A stretch of DNA of 62,000 nucleotides from Symbiodinium natans (GCA_905221605.1 CAJNDS010001002.1:180337-242336); one strand, 5' to 3'; counted from the stretch's first letter, positions 13,492-28,594 are shown. The notes: generated from the sequence alone by a model not told the origin. Numbers and translations are program-made.

Positions 13492-15573
13492 CAAAAATGT
13501 GAAAAACTAAGTTTGGGAAACACCCATTCGGGGTTGGGTTTCAGAAGGAGGGGCGGGCTCAGGGTCTTGACTGAGGGCATATTGATGTGCCCCTGTTCTG
13601 ACAGGGCCCCTTGTATGGGATGAGGGATTTTGTCGGCTTTAGGGCTTTAGGTCTCAGGCTTGGGCGCCTGGCACTCAACAGCAGCGGCCACTGCCCCGTG
13701 GCGGTGAGCGCGCGCGCCACTGGCAGCAGTGAGGTGCGAAAGCCTAGGAGGTCGTCATAACTGGGACCGTTGTTTAAGAAGGGGAGCCGAACCGGTTCTA
13801 ACTGTTAACCTTGTTTGGTTACTTCTACTTATGATGTAAGCACCCAGGAACCTTCAACCAGGCCCTGGACCAGAATACACCTGGATCTTGTCTTCTCATG
13901 AATCGCAAGTCCTCAGTCGTAAACCCTTATGCTAAAGCCTCAACCACAAGCTGCCGCTCGGCTCAACCCAGCAGCAGTTCCGCCCGAAGAGCAACGTCGC
14001 AAGGCCACGGCGAGCTTTGGTCACGTGCTCCCACAACTGTCGGGCTTGGGAGCTTGGAGATTTGTGTCGTTTGTCTTGGATTTGGCGCGAAGACCCGTTG
14101 CAAAACAAGAGCCTCAGGGTCATGACATGTCAGCAGCTGCCCGTCTCCTGCAGACCACGTGGTGAGTACCCTGGATACAAGCTGCACTATAGCAGGCAAC
14201 CCAAAAAGAGGTACCACAGAAGAAAAAGAGTCTCACATGCAGTAGCTGACGGGCCTCACTTTCGTGCAAAGGCCGTTGTCCAACGATGCTCCCATCCTGG
14301 AAAGAAGCCAGAGACTATGCATCACTGCGAGCCACACAAGCAACTGGCAACAACCCGCTAAATACAGGATAACACAAGCCTGCGATGACTGTTCTTCCCG
14401 GCCTTCCATGCTCAGTCCCTAAGCTCTAAGCCACATCTGGGGAACCTTGTCTTTTAGTTACACTTCAGGATCTAAGGGCTTGGTGGGGCCTTCAGCGTTC
14501 ACTCGGGACTTGCACATCAGTGTCATGCTCATGCCACATCCTCGCAGACCCCGAGCGCTCGGAGCAGCTTTGCCAGAAGCGTCGCGTCCCTCCGCTGCTC
14601 CTGCAGATATAGGCTCGTCAAAGCCAGCATGCTCGTGATCTGAAGGCCCCTGCTGATACTGTCGTAACTTTTGTATATTACATGTGCAGCATTCGCGCTT
14701 CGCAGCAGATGCATACTGCCTCTTGTCTGCAACTATCGTTCCTGTGTCTGTTCGGCAAGATTTTCGAGATTCGGCTCCGCTGGCTGAACATTTGCAGAAT
14801 CGACAGCCTTTCTCACCAACTGCTTAGGCAAAACGACTCGGCACAAACAAGCCACAAGCTCCTAAGGTCCTACATGGCATCCTACTGATGTGGGCGACAG
14901 CCTGTCAAGGGAACCAGCTCAAAGCCCTGAGTTTCACCAACAGGACTGATAGAACCAACTCTCCTCTTCTGGCCAGGCTGATGCGAAGGCCTGGAGGTAC
15001 GGGATGAAGGTACCGCACAAGACCCTAAACCCTAAGGCCCCGGACTCGAGAGCCTGAGCCCGAAGACCCTAAAAAGCCCCGCAAGACCTGGTGGTGTTAA
15101 GTGGTGTTGACTGTCAAGCAAAACCTGGTTTCGGTGGCGACAAAGACAAGCCTTTCTCGGCCGTTGAGAGCTCCATTTGACACCCTTGCTGCAGAATGGT
15201 CGGAAGACACCGAAAATGATCAAATCAAGGCTACTTCCTGAAGTGCGTGGTTAACTTCTGACAGAAGTGGACCTGCACCCCACGCCCCAACAGAATGCCC
15301 TCCGGAGAATCCAGTAGTCTAGCAAGGTCCCACTATGTCCCATGGTGACTTTCGCGCCTCGGGCACCTGTGCAGCCAAGCCCTCTGCAGTAACATCGGGC
15401 ACGATTCCGCCTCAGCTAGGAACTTGAGGTGCAGGATGCTGGCTCAAGGTTCTGATCAGGAACGTCTGTAGAATCTGTAGACTGAAGACCTGATGCAGCC
15501 AGGGGATTTGAGGAACACTAAATCCTAAGCTGTCTGGGCGCCTAAACCCCAACATCGCCAGGAGAATTTCTTC

Positions 15574-15777
15574 TCATCCCGGGGCAGCAGGTCGTTCGGC
15601 AGCCAAGGCACAGTGGGGCCGATGTCCCTTCCAAGCTGAACGCTGACAAGCCTGACAAGCCATGCAGACATGTCTTGAGATGTCGATAATCTCGGAAGAG
15701 TGCTGAAGCTTAAGCTTTTGCTGTGCCGATCTGAGGCGATGCTTGCCATTGAAAGCCACTCGCACTAAACCCGGCAA
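15574..15777 (-). pseudogene. MYND-type zinc-finger fragment
   Basis: The minus strand at 15610-15669 encodes CMACQACQRSAWKGHRPHC, which matches the second half of MYND fingers (CQxxxWxxHxxxC). The first Cys pairs are missing and the frame ends soon after, so this is an isolated exon or a relic. MYND fingers mediate protein-protein contacts. Confidence 0.4.
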
Positions 15778-18700
15778 GAGGCTTCAAGTTCTGGAGCTGC
15801 ACAGGGTAAGGCAAACCCAGGACAGGAAACCCGATGGCTGCGTCATCCCACCTGGCAGCAGAACCTTGCCACGCCGCAGCCTGCGCATCGAAACTCGGGC
15901 CGCTTGCCGCAATTCAGGCACACCTCAGCCATCCACTTCTGAGCATTCTTGGTGGCATCTGGGCTCCTTTGTTCAAGAGCTTAGATGAAGTATCACTAGG
16001 TGACATTACATTAGCTTCTTGTAGATTGCATCACCAAGGTTGCGTGTGCGAGTGCTGATGGCTTGAAACTCGAAGTGGCTGCTTTGCACATAACCTCATT
16101 AGCAAAGTTGCTGCCGAGGCGCGACCATCCACTGTGTTAGTGGAGCCCAAAATGCTCAACGACAGGTCTCTCATGCGTGCTGCACTCAGTCGCCCAACTG
16201 CGCTCTACAGATCAGCAAGCGCGAAGCCTTGGCGGCAGCATGGCAGCAGCATGAGTCATGAAACAGTTAAGGCATCCATGGTTGCTTGGAGCTCCTGGTG
16301 CTATATAGACATAGACATACAGTTATTCTGTATACATATGCGTGTCACATGTCATCAAGGCCTTGCATCCTATCCTGTTGATGGCAACCTGCTCTTGTAA
16401 CAACCCTCCCGTCCGTCATTCTTCGGAAGCTCGAGCTGGAAAGAAGTTTGCTCTCGTTTGTTTCCGTGATTTGCAGCAAACAAAATCTCAGAAGAGGCCG
16501 TCACACTAAACGGATGCATGCCCCAGGTGCCGTGAGGGCTTGCATAGTGGCTACCCAAATGGAATATGCTGGGGTAACTACATACATGCACATATTGCAC
16601 AGAGAGAGAGAGGGAGATGCTTGGCAACTGAAAGCTTCTTTCATTGCGAGCGAGTCGGTGACATCTGAGTGAGACGCCGCGCGACGCCGCCCAGTTCTGG
16701 GGAGCATCTGGGCGTCCCGCACTCAGGGGTCGCCGGGTGATGGTCCTTGAGGGTCCAGTTACCTCCACCTTCTTAAAGGTTTATGAACTTCAACCGGCAG
16801 TCGCTTGAAGCTAAACAGCACAGGGTAAACGGACCCTAAGGGTTCGAAGGCGCAACCGAATCAATCCGGTACACCGGTGCACCAGCTCTGCTGCTTCACT
16901 CTGCAGCCTGCGGAGCACAGATGCGCAACGCCCCAATACTTTCATACTTTCCTCCGCGCCGGTTTTAAGGAAACCCAATCGGACGCACCTCCTTCTGCAT
17001 GTGTACGAAACTTGGCATGTCCATGTCTGTGGGTGTGTGCAGCGTCTGCGCACAGCACCTGTCCTAACCTAGCCAAACACGAAGCAGTGGAGCCATCTCG
17101 GATTCAAGCTTGAACCTCTGTTTGAGGGCTTCGGAGCGCCTGCGACATGAGTATGGACTTGCAAAAGGCTGCTTGGTTCAGATGCAGACAGCTCATAGCG
17201 GCAAGGAAGTAAGGTGTGTTACATAAGCACTGGCCTCATACGCCTACAGTAGACTACCATGGCTTTACGCGCAGTCCCATACGGCGTGCTGCTACGTGCA
17301 ACCCCTGTCACTCGAACCAAAAGTGAATCCCACAGCACTGTGCCTTGAGCATGTCTTTATCTGGGACGCGGAGCCCCGTCTCGGTCCAGATCTCGGCCAG
17401 GCATGAAGGTGTTTACTTCGCCGCCGTTCTGGGGTTCTAAATGGGTAGACTTGATATTATCCATCAGTGGAGCTGCAAATTGCAACTCAAGTCGTTGTTA
17501 CGTCCGCAGCTCTTCTCTGAATCCGTGGACTGTTGCTTCGGGAGCGTTGTTTGTGTGAGCTTGCCCGGGGGTGTGTCTTAATTACGTCAATGGAGTCAAG
17601 GTGGCAGGCGTGGATTGCAGAATGGACTCCCAAGATATTCCGGGTTCTCTCCAGCATCAGAAGGAAGCATTGACGGTGTTGGGGCCTCGAGTCTCCAGAG
17701 AAGAGATGCCCCAAAGCCACTTCAGCCCTGCAAACCTCGGAAGTTCCAAAAACCAAAAAAAAAAGTGCTTGGGGATGCCGGCCCTGCGGTGTCCAGACTT
17801 CAGGGCATTTCGAAGGACTGGCAGCCTGGATACCTGGATTTGGGTCAGGCAGGGCCAGGTGAAAAGGGCTTAGGGGCTTAGGACTTGCAGGGTCTTCAGG
17901 GTCCAGTGTCCCGGATGATAGCACGCGGGGCTTCGATGCAGAAGGCATGTAGAGACATGTCGGGATTGGGGCTCGAAGTCTGGAAGCTTGTGATTTATTG
18001 CTTTGAGCATAGGTTAACTTATAAGTTAGGTTGGGTTATAAGTTATAAGGGCCTGGAGGGCTGAGAGTTCAGGATACTTAGGGGGCCTTCTTGCCAGGCC
18101 CTTAGCGACAGACTGCGGGGAGCTGAACCATGGCCTTGTCCGCCTCGTCGCTGTAGTTGGAACCAACCTTCTCTCAGGCGGCGTGTGATGTTATTATTCC
18201 TTTTGGGGTTCCAATCTTCCCGACATCACATGCCGAAGCGTTGTCTTCAGGGCCAAAGCCTACACTACAACTACAACCTTCACGAACATCTTCACTACTT
18301 ACACTGCTTCTTCTGCCACAGAGCCCCGAAGCCGTCTGATCTGCAACTAGACCGGTACCATGGGCCATACAAACCACCTAAACCCTAAACCCTTGAACCC
18401 TGAAGCCTTCCTTGCCAAGCCTTGGGCGCTGCACTTCTGAGGCATTGGGGAGGGGGATGGGGGAAGTTCTGAAGCAAGCTACGGGGCTAGGGTTAGGGTT
18501 TCTACGCAAAAGCGTCCCCCTTCAGGACTCCGACGCCGTAAACATCCGGGGTTGAACCCAGATACTTCTTGCTGAAAATGGCAGCGTTCAATCAGTAGAA
18601 AGGGTATTTGGGGTAGGTCTTTTTGTTCTGCAGGGATGAGAAGGGGACAACCTTGGTTTTGAGAAGGTACCCTCACCCCTATGTTGCCAGGCCCTGAACC

Positions 18701-18822
18701 GCAACGGCGACTGCAAGCCTTGGTGACGAAGAGGTCGTCAGAACCAAATGAAGAGTCCGAAGACATCGACTGCAGAGAGGAGGACTTAGGGTCCTAAAAT
18801 GTGTGGGCTCGAGAGCTTAGGC
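15778..18822. other. Non-coding flank
   Basis: Only short frames without recognisable motifs; no repeat of note. Confidence 0.45.
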
Positions 18823-19431
<609 letters not shown>

Positions 19432-21822
19432 CCAAACTTTGACAGGCGTTGCTTCATGTCATACCGTGGGGCGGCTACATGGTTGGCTATGCCTCTACCA
19501 GTAGCCTCCAACCCTTGTAGCGTAGGGTTTTGGTTTGAAGGACTTCGGTATGCGGAGTTGAAGGACGCAGGCTTTGGGTAGGTGGCAGGTTTGCCATGGG
19601 GGAGGGTGGTGAGATGGTGTATTACATGCAATACACGCGTTTCCAAGTTTCAAGCAGCACGGGAAAAGTTTCTGGAGCGGAACCACTGGATTCTGAAGCT
19701 GGCTTGCTGCTTACAACCTCAGGCAGGCTTTGGCACCTAAGCGCCACTGCGCCACAATCTTGGGATACTTTTCTTCCAGCCGTGAATCCCTTGCGGCCTG
19801 CACCGCTGGCTGAGCCTTGGGAGACGAATGGGTGCTGCGAGAGTGGATGTCCATGATGCCATGATGCATGCAGATGCTTGACTCATGCATGCAGATGCTT
19901 GATGATGCTTGTCTCACAGCTTCGACTGACATTCACCAACCTGTGCCACAGAGACTTGCACCTCCTCACCATCGCTGTCCTCAACCTGACAGACAGCCAG
20001 CATCTTGGAATCTGCTCATACGCCGAGGCCAGAGGATGGAATCCCTCCATCGAGCAAAGAAGCATGCCTCCCCAAGCAAGCGCGCCCCTCTTCACTCTTC
20101 GCGAGTCAACCTCCGTAATCTGAACCCTGCATTCAACCGGCAAACTTAAACAAGTGCCTCGGCAGCGATCTGAGCCACAGCCACGAAGGAGGAGGTCTGG
20201 GCCAAGCATATGCAAAGTCGAAAGAGTCAGGCAGTTTCGACATCCGAGCCCTCGGTCTAGGGTCTAGAGTTGACGTACCTCTTCTGCTCTCCACCCCGTT
20301 AATTCCTGCAAAACGGGCCCACTGGAAACTGCGCACCCCGTGCAGTGGCACCCGATGGGTGCCCGTACACTTCTGAATCCCGATCACACAAAGAATTTGC
20401 GAAGCCTCTCCAGAAAAGCCTCAAGCTACCGACAGGCTCCCACAAGCGCGCGGCTGGCTCGGTGCTGATCTTCTGCTTGCGACGGTTCTGTCGGTAGAAG
20501 CGTGCTTCGTTATGAGCTACTCTGCTGCAGGAAGCCGCATGGCTGTGCAGTTGTTTGCTAAAGAGGTTCGAGGGTGAGGATTGGTGGTGGGGTGGCTGGA
20601 AGCACTCGACTTCAGCAACAGCTGGAGCTGAAGTACAAGCAGATGGTCCCAACGTCTGCAGGCCATTGACATGCAAGCGCATGCCGATCACACATCTCAA
20701 GGCTTCAATCAGAAAGCCTGTCGCGGTTGGAGCCTGTAACCTCAACACCGTCCCCCCATGGTACGAAAGGGCCCGCACATGCAGATTGGAGGCATCCCCG
20801 GTCAAATGCAGGAGGCGCCAGTAGATCTCCTGTGAACACTGTGGGCTGCGGGACTTCTACCGACACACGTGGTTTGGAGAATTCGGGCCGCATCTTCAAC
20901 TCCTTCTGTCATTTTCCAGCACGGGCTGGAGCCAAGTCAACTTTGTGACAAAAGCACAGTGCAAATGATCTATGTATCCTGGTCCAGTCTCCTAGAACTA
21001 GGGAGTTGAACGGTTAGACTTTGGGATCATGTCGGGGTTAAAAGTTGCAACGAAACCAAATTCTACTCCAAGCTGCTGGGGGGGAGGTCGCTACTAGCGG
21101 GGAAGGGGGGTGCTGAGATCAAGCTTCACCTTGCAGCCCGTCTTGCCTGCCAGCGGGTTTTACTGGTCGGGCAGATCAAGTCGGCAGCCGTCTGAGATGC
21201 AGGCTTTAGGGTTAGGGCTTAGGGGTGTGGGACTGGTGTAGGGCTTAGCTGCAGACACCCTTTGAAGCCCGTAGAAGCAAGCACCCGAGCCTGGAGCACG
21301 AAAGACACCTTCTTGTAGAGTTCACCTTCGACCGAACTCACAGTTTCCAGGCTTAGCGTCGATTGTCACTGCGAGTTTTATCATGGGTACCTATGGGAAT
21401 GAGGGGCTTGTGGGCTTAGGGGCTGAGGGCTAGGGCCCAGGCGTTTGGCTTGAAGTGCGTTTATGCACATGAAGGTCTTGGGGCTTTGGAGTTTGGGGGC
21501 TGCCTTGGTTCTGAATGGTTCTGAAGAATGTGTAGGGGCACAGCCCACGTTCCCAGCCCAAGGGGTGCAGCCTCTTGGCCCTAGATTCCAAAATTTGGAA
21601 AACTAACCCCCTGAAGCCCAACCTGTTTGTGGTGTTGAGTTAATACAACAAGATCCATCGGGTCATAAGAGTAGCACAAGTCGCCGGAGTAGCTTTTGAA
21701 GTGATGGTTCATGATTCTGATGATAGACATATATTGCTACTAAAGAAAGTGCGGCATAACAATACCAAGTTAATACCAACCCAAGCGACTCCCGAATTCA
21801 CCACAACCCTGCTTAGGAGTTT

Positions 21823-21922
21823 AATATAGGGGTCGGAATAGTTTTATTGTTCCCTTATGGTCCCTTTATAATGATACTAGAGTAACCCCCAAAACCCTAT
21901 TCTAATGATCGGCCCCTATATT
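21823..21922 (+). mobile_element. 100-bp MITE-like unit with 13-bp inverted ends
   Basis: Left end AATATAGGGGTCG and the reverse complement of the right end, AATATAGGGGCCG, differ at one base. The interior is AT-rich and non-coding. No clear target duplication. Confidence 0.35.
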
Positions 21923-23502
21923 CGGCGTTTCAGGGCATTCAGGGCATGTATGGGCAGGTCTGGGATCTTCGGCAGGAAAAGCCGAAGTGCCTGCTGAGAC
22001 TTGGGGTTTAGACCTTATAGGGTTTCGTGCAAGGCCTTCGGGAACATCGGTGCAAGGTGCGGAGATCTCCTTCACCGTCCTGGCGCGGGAGTTTGGCAAA
22101 AAAATTGCCACGGAGCGGTCTATTGAAGAATTACCTGGATCCTACAGATACCTGGACCAAGAGGAGCCAAAACAAAGGGTACATGGGCCCAGTATTCATG
22201 CGTAGTTTGAGGGTCTACGAAAAGGTTTAGCGTTTAAGGCTGATAAGGGTTTGGGGTTTCCGGTCCGAGGTTTTTCGGTGAAGGTTTGAGGTTTAGGGCT
22301 TGGGGGCCAACATGTTGTCCCAAACGCTTGCCCGCCCAAGCTCATGTTTCAGAGGCTGCGACGACTTACATCTTTTCTGCGGGCAAGACACGCGACCAGG
22401 TTTTCACAGTGGTCGTCGATTGCCAGCTGTTTGGTGATCTGGTTCTTTGCCTGGCTCGTCACTGATCAGGCTTAGCCTCCAAGAGGATGGAGATCTGAAT
22501 TTCCCTGGCGCTTTTTTTGCAACCAGTTGTCCTGAACTTCAGGAACTTACGATAGAAGAGGCCCCAAGCGTGCGCAGCGTGTAGAAATCCGTAGATTCCG
22601 GAGATACTAGAGGGTCAGCACATCGATAGGTTTCATGTAGGGAGCAGATGTGGACTAGGGCTCTCGACTCCTTGTCATGCCCAACCAACAAGACCGGCAT
22701 TTTGGTTCCTGGGGCTATGAGTTCATCGTTCCAAACGGCCGAATAATCCCGAGGCCCACACCAGAAACTCATCACGGAGAGCGTGCGCTCCTTTGTGCGC
22801 ATTTCAGACAGGGATCCGGTTGGGGGGGGGTTGATGTGAGGGTCCTGGTGCTTCTAGGACGTGAGCTTGTAAACTGTCGGGATGAACTTTGGAGTCCAGA
22901 GTTCACGTTTAGGGCCGAAAGGCTTCCAAGTCGTCGGGTGATTGCGTCTTCAGGGTACCAAGCACAGTGCCCATGAATTTAGGTCAACTGCCGTTCGGTT
23001 TAGAACAACCTCCCAAACCCTAAACCAGCACAAGCCCTACCCTAGACCATAATTAAGCCCTGCACCCTGAACCACAAAACCCTAAACCACCCTCCCCGCA
23101 TTTTGGCCATCCGAGGCTCCTCCAGTGTGGAAGGTCTGGAAAAGCCGGACACAGGTCTTCCAGTATGAGCGCCAAGCCTCAACGCGAGGGTTTCGAGGTT
23201 CCCGAGCCGAAGAATTAAATCAGGCTGCACTTTTTTGTTGGCTTATTGGGGTTGAAAAAGGGAGCCGAGCCACAAATAAGAGAAAACAAGGGTGCGACTA
23301 CTGGCTTAGGGCTTCGGATTCAGGGTCCGGGGTTGGGCGAGATGAGAACTGTGGATTTCTTCTGGTTTCGGGAAGTCCAAGTGCCACAAGCTGCAAGGGG
23401 GGTCCTAAGACACATCGACGGAAATGGCATCCCCGGCACCCCAAGCCTTGCTCATGAACCCCTATGAGGGGGTTTCGGGCAACCCTGAGCCCTACACCAT
23501 CT

Positions 23503-23577
23503 CAACCCTAATCCCTAATCCCTAAACCCTAAACCCTAAACCCCAAACCCTAAACCCTAAACCCTAAACCCTAAACC
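23503..23577 (+). repeat. Telomere-like CCCTAAA array
   Basis: About ten near-perfect units (CCCTAATC then CCCTAAA, one CCCCAAA). Confidence 0.92.
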
Positions 23578-24911
23578 ATCACAACTTTGCGATGCCCGGG
23601 TCTGGGTTCACGGGCCGAGCGGGTTGCCAGAAAGGAGGACCTGGTGAGTGTATGGCAGGAGGGGGCTTTGCGTTTGGGCAGCTCAGGGTTTTCTGTTTGT
23701 TTGGGGTTTGAGGGGTTTAGGGGGTGAACTGCTTCGAGGTGTTGGGGTTCTCTGATTTTAGGGTCTTGGGGTTGACGTGGTTTAGAGTTTTAGGGGTTTG
23801 GATGTAGGGTGCAAGGTTTAGGAAGGCAAGGGGACCAAGGAAAGCTGCAATACGCAACGTGATGCCGGTTGAAAGTTGAGGGTTTGGGCTAGTGATACAA
23901 CTTCCTGCCTTCTGCAAAGAATGTTCTGGAATCTAGGGGCACGTTGGTGGTCGGTGGTGCCACCGAAAGCATGCTCTGTGCGAAGCTTCTTGCCTTCCAC
24001 CTAGCATGTTTGCTGGTAGAACATCGCCCACTACCCTGGGAACTGCGCAAGCCCAGACAAGGCAAACCTTGCAATTTCAATCCTCCGCAACCATACTCCG
24101 GAAATCGCCGCGATCCAAAAAAGCATGCTATTCCAAACGGGCACGTACTCCGCCAACCGCGAAACCCGACCCCTGCCTCCAGGCAACCACTTGATCTGAC
24201 AGCTCATCGCTGCTGGCCCAGTCCTCCTCATCAGCCTACAGGAACAAGACATTTACTGTACTGACCCTAATTAGGGCTGGAAAACATGGGGCGTTGTACC
24301 TTCGTTGGTCTTGGTGCAAGGAGCAAAAATAGGGGAAGAAGGGTTCATGTCCAGCCAACCGTTGAGACAAGCATGCGGTTGCTGGAAGCTCCAAGGGCGG
24401 AATCTGCCAAAAGAGGGTTTCCAGGTGGAATCGCTCTGAACTAGGTAACGCAGACCCCACACAAAGAGGGCCTAAGTTCGAACAGCCACCCAGTGCCTGC
24501 AAGCCTCAAGCTATCCAACTCACACCACCGCGTTGCCGATCTCAACACTAGGCTGGCCCTTGAAAGCTCCGAATGCGCAAGCATAAAACATGCCAAGGCC
24601 TACTTAAAAGCTTAAAAAAACTAGACCCTGTGAGCTTGATTCGAACCCTGCCGACCTCCGGGCCCTTCCACAGTGCGAAGAGCATCTGGTCAGGGACTCG
24701 CTGAGTCTTGAGAGGTTAGATCAGCTGAAGGCCCAAAGGGTGCCCAGGAGTTACGTAGTACAGGGGGGGGGGTCGGGGGGTGGAGCACTATTTGCCCGTG
24801 TCTGCGTGCTCAAAGTCTCGTGCAGACCTGGTTCATCTCTCAGCGACTGGAGAGGGAGTGTACACATGACACATGTTTGACGGATCGGATAAGAGAGTGT
24901 GCCCGACCCGC

Positions 24912-25019
24912 CTCCAGCATCAGCATGCCAAACGAGTAGTGATCGAGTCGATGGGCATATTGTTCTAGGCAGCGGATTGGGACCCAACTAACCCGGTGGC
25001 TCGAATGCTTGCAAGGTTG
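24912..25019 (-). pseudogene. Protein kinase C-lobe fragment
   Basis: The minus strand encodes WVPIRCLEQYAHRLDHYSFGMLMLE, which aligns with the APE-to-DVYSFG region of protein kinases (known pattern W.APE...Y....DVYSFG..L.E). The Glu of APE and the Asp-Val are altered, and no catalytic loop or DFG is visible nearby. Probably a degenerate kinase copy. Confidence 0.35.
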
Positions 25020-28000
25020 AGGCACCGCAGGGCGCGTGCTGCTAGCTTGCATGTGATGGTACTTTTGACCGCTGCTAGTGGAGGATTGCCTACGTACTTC
25101 GATGAACACCGTCGGTAAGGGTCCCCAATCCCATTGCGATCCCCACCAATACAACTGATGTTCTGCGGCTGGACTCGGTGATGAAACCCAGAGTCTGCAC
25201 TGAGACTCCAGGATGCTTGCCGTACTTGGAGCTGGATACATGAAGTAGTGTTGCAGCGTTAGGACAGGTAAGACATCTAAAGCCGTTGCACATCTGCAGT
25301 GCCACAAAAAACCCTGTTGAACCCTTTCAAACCCCTAAGCCGCCTAATCATAGGCCCCAAAGGCCCTCAACTAGTACGGCCTTTTAAACCCGTCAAACAG
25401 CGGGCTTCAGAAAACCTGCCAACTCCAAAAAAGATCTTAGGTCTTAAGCCCTAAGCCGCCTGAAGCCCTGTCAACATGCTTCCATAGCCAGGCTCCGTAC
25501 TCACCCAGCAACTACTCGGATGACACGCCACATACCTAGGGCGTAGGATTCAGGGTTGAAGGGCTTGGGATTTCGGGATTAGGGTCCAGTGACGGCTTTA
25601 GGGCGAAGGGTTTAAACTGGGATCTTTGCTTGGGGTCCGGGGGTTGCGCAAGGCGGTTTGGAGCTTCGGAGGCCCCTGCGATATGATGTCGAGAGAGGGG
25701 GCTGAACATGTGCGCGGGGGTTGGAAGCAGCGTTGTTCCGAACCAAGGAACCCTTTTCCGTGCCCTGAACTCTAAGGCATGTACTCGAATCAAGACCCAC
25801 AATCGAATTTAGATCAACCCACCCTCCCCTCTTCCCCACGCGTGCGGTAGCTCAGCAAGGCGCAGGCTCTCTGCAGACTCCCGAAGCTTTGAGATGGAAC
25901 AAAAACCCCAAAGATCCAGCCCTTGGCTCTCGGGAGCTTTGGGCTCAAGAGGGTTCTTTAAGTGAACTTGAGCCCCCAAGATGGTGATAAGTTATACGGG
26001 CTAGGGCGGCTAGGGTTTAGGGCTTGAGGATGCCGAACCCTCCAAAAAACACAACCTGAAGGCCCTCGAAAGGCACTCTCGGGCCGCCACTTGTGGCCGC
26101 ACGTCAGCTGCATCCAAGCTGACGGAGCAAAGTACCGTGGGTCGCCGGCAATGTTCCGTGCCTAAGCGGCTGTCTGCACCAAAACGGATCTTGTCAAAAG
26201 CATCTTAGCATTGATAGATGCTTCGGTTCCTGCAATTGTGAGCGTGAAGCCTGAGCTGCCGGCGCTGAGCCCGCCCCCCCTACAACACCAACCAAAACCT
26301 TTTCCAAGCCGACCAAGCCCGAAAAAAACGAAGAACAACACAAGCAACCCTACGAGCCCCTGCACATCTTTAAACTCTAAGCTTCAACCACCAATTCCTA
26401 AACCCCTTAATCCCCCCAGAGCCCCCTTAAGCCTGCCCCCCTCAAACCTCCGGGGCCCCAGCGCCCCACTCCCTGCGCCACTTGTCGGCGCGAACTGCCA
26501 GTCCGAAGTCAAGCACCGCGAACTGGCCGATTTTTTGGGCGTCTCTTGGGGTTTAGGATTGAGGTTGATTTTGGGAGTCTCTGGGTTTAGGGTTGAGGTT
26601 TGGGGTTTCGGTTTTTTTGTTAGGGGGGGTTAGGTGTTAGGGGCAGGGTTCTGAGCCTCGGGTTGTTTTGGCTTAGGGCGAGGGTTAGTGTTTAGGATTT
26701 AGGGGTTTAGGGTTGTGTCAGCTAGAGGGAAATTCATTCTATCCCTGGTTCGGTTGCATGTGGAGGCTTGAGGGATTTAGGCTTTGGGGCTTTGGGGTTC
26801 CAGCTGGCTGTGACCCTGCCGGATCTCTACTTGGGCTGTAAGCTGGGACTTACGTGCCCCAGAACCCATGCACGTCTGAAATGACACTCTACGCCGGTGG
26901 GCGCGGCAAGGTGCAAAAGCCCCTTGAACTTCAATCGCTCCAAGGAGTGAGACCAGGCTGCGAAGAAGGCAACCCGACACCTCCCCCTCCTTCAAGGGAC
27001 TTAGCCCATGGCATGCAGGTCCGAAGATTGTATTATATATCTTACTGTTGCTCTATGATACTATCCTAGACTCTTCTGCTATAATATAGTACTCTGATTA
27101 CGCATATTTATTCTGATTGTGTAAAAGGCTTCAGCAGTTAGCCCATGTGTCGCCCAAAGAGACCGCAACAACAACCATGGCTCGTGATGAACCTACTTGG
27201 CTGCCATGCTGATGCGCACCGTAAACTCTACACCCGAAGCCTCTATGGAGCCCGAACCCTGAGGCCCCAACAACCCAAACCCCTGAGACCTAAAGCCCCA
27301 GGAGCCCAACAACCCGAACCCGAATCTCTAAGCCACCCACAGCCGCCAGCAAAAAAAACATTCTCAAGAGCCCCGAATCCCTAAGATTCTGTGAGTCCCG
27401 AGAACCAAGAAATCCCCCAAAACCCGAACCCAAAACTTCAAGAGCTCCTGGCCTTGGCTGTGTTGTCTTGCACATCATCCTTGGCTCAAAGGGCTGCGAT
27501 TTGGGGTTTCTGGGTTAGGGTTTAGGGATCAGGGCTTATGAGGGCTTAGGGTTTACCATAGGGGTTGAGGCCCCTGAATTAGGCTGGGGATAACCCAAGC
27601 AGTCCGGATTACATGGGTCCTTTTCATAACGGCAGTTGCCCTAAACCCTAAACCCTATAAGGATAGAATTTGGGCCAAGGGAAGAGGGGGCTCCATAGAC
27701 CAGGCATGGGTTTATTTAGGGTTTAAGCCTTAGCGTTTCGGGCCTCTACGATTTAGAGCAGGGTCATGGTTTTAGGGTTCGGGGGCTTCGGGGCTCCATT
27801 GCTGTTAAGGGTCTTGATGGACGTTTACAGGGCTGATAGGTTTGTCAGGTGCCTATCAAAATACAGTTGGTCCGGGTTTCTTAGGCGAATCCTCCCATGG
27901 AAGTTCCAGAACAACTTTTGGAGACCCCCGGGCCGTCAACTCCAGAGGAAAGGTCCGTTGCCCTTCGGGCGTCAACCCTGACTTCTGCGCGAAGCCCCAA

Positions 28001-28592
28001 AAATTTGAGGCTCAGCTACAAAGTGACGAAGCAAGAGGCCGAAATTCGTCAGAAATTTCAGGTCGGGATATAGGGTTCAGGGTTTTGGGGTCAGACGAGC
28101 AGCAATGAGGAAATTGTGGGCCGATATGTCACGGTGAAACGCCTGCCATGACGGCGCGTGGGGGATGGGCCTGTGTTTCCATCTTCCGGGCACTTTCCAG
28201 CAGTACGGGGCGGCTGAATTGGGGCTTAAGGGTTTGGGGCCGTTTGAAGCTGTAGATGTCGCCGGAAGGCGTGTTGTTGTGACCCCATGTGAGCGAACCC
28301 CCCTGTGACGCTCCTTCCTTCAAAAGGCCCCAAGATCCTAAGAACCCTTATGCGCACTATGGGCGCCGACTTCTTCAGGGCGGAAGGGGGATTGATTCGC
28401 TGTGCCCAGCTGGACTTCAAGACGGTGTCAGGGAACCCTGGGCCCATTTTGGGCAACTACACAAATTAACACAACCTCGCGCCTAGGGAGATCAGAAGGG
28501 GAGAGCCCCTCCTTGTCAGAGCCGCTCCCAAAAACAGCCGCAACATGAACAACATGGTCACGGCCATGGCCATGTGATGCTATGCGAAGCTA
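25020..28592. other. Gene-poor flank
   Basis: Scattered telomere-like words in both orientations; no supported gene or other repeat. Confidence 0.5.
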
Positions 28593-28594
28593 AC

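Larger units (their letters stand above)
1952..15573. other. Gene-poor flank rich in telomere-like words
   Basis: Beyond the listed repeats, the sequence is unique, mid-GC DNA peppered with single or double CCCTAAA/TTTAGGG words (for example 3100-3175, 10276-10310). A GC-rich islet with inverted GCGGCG/CGCCGC words lies at 10400-10500. No supported gene. Confidence 0.5.
19432..24911. other. Gene-poor flank
   Basis: Contains a small duplication of ATGCATGCAGATGCTTGA near 19864-19905, the MITE-like unit and the CCCTAAA array. Frames up to 168 aa (20299-20805, minus) show no motif. Confidence 0.45.

Noticed and set aside
24635-24660. GATTCGAACCCTGC, like the reverse of a tRNA B box
   Set aside because: The would-be T-stem does not pair and no acceptor or anticodon stem is visible.
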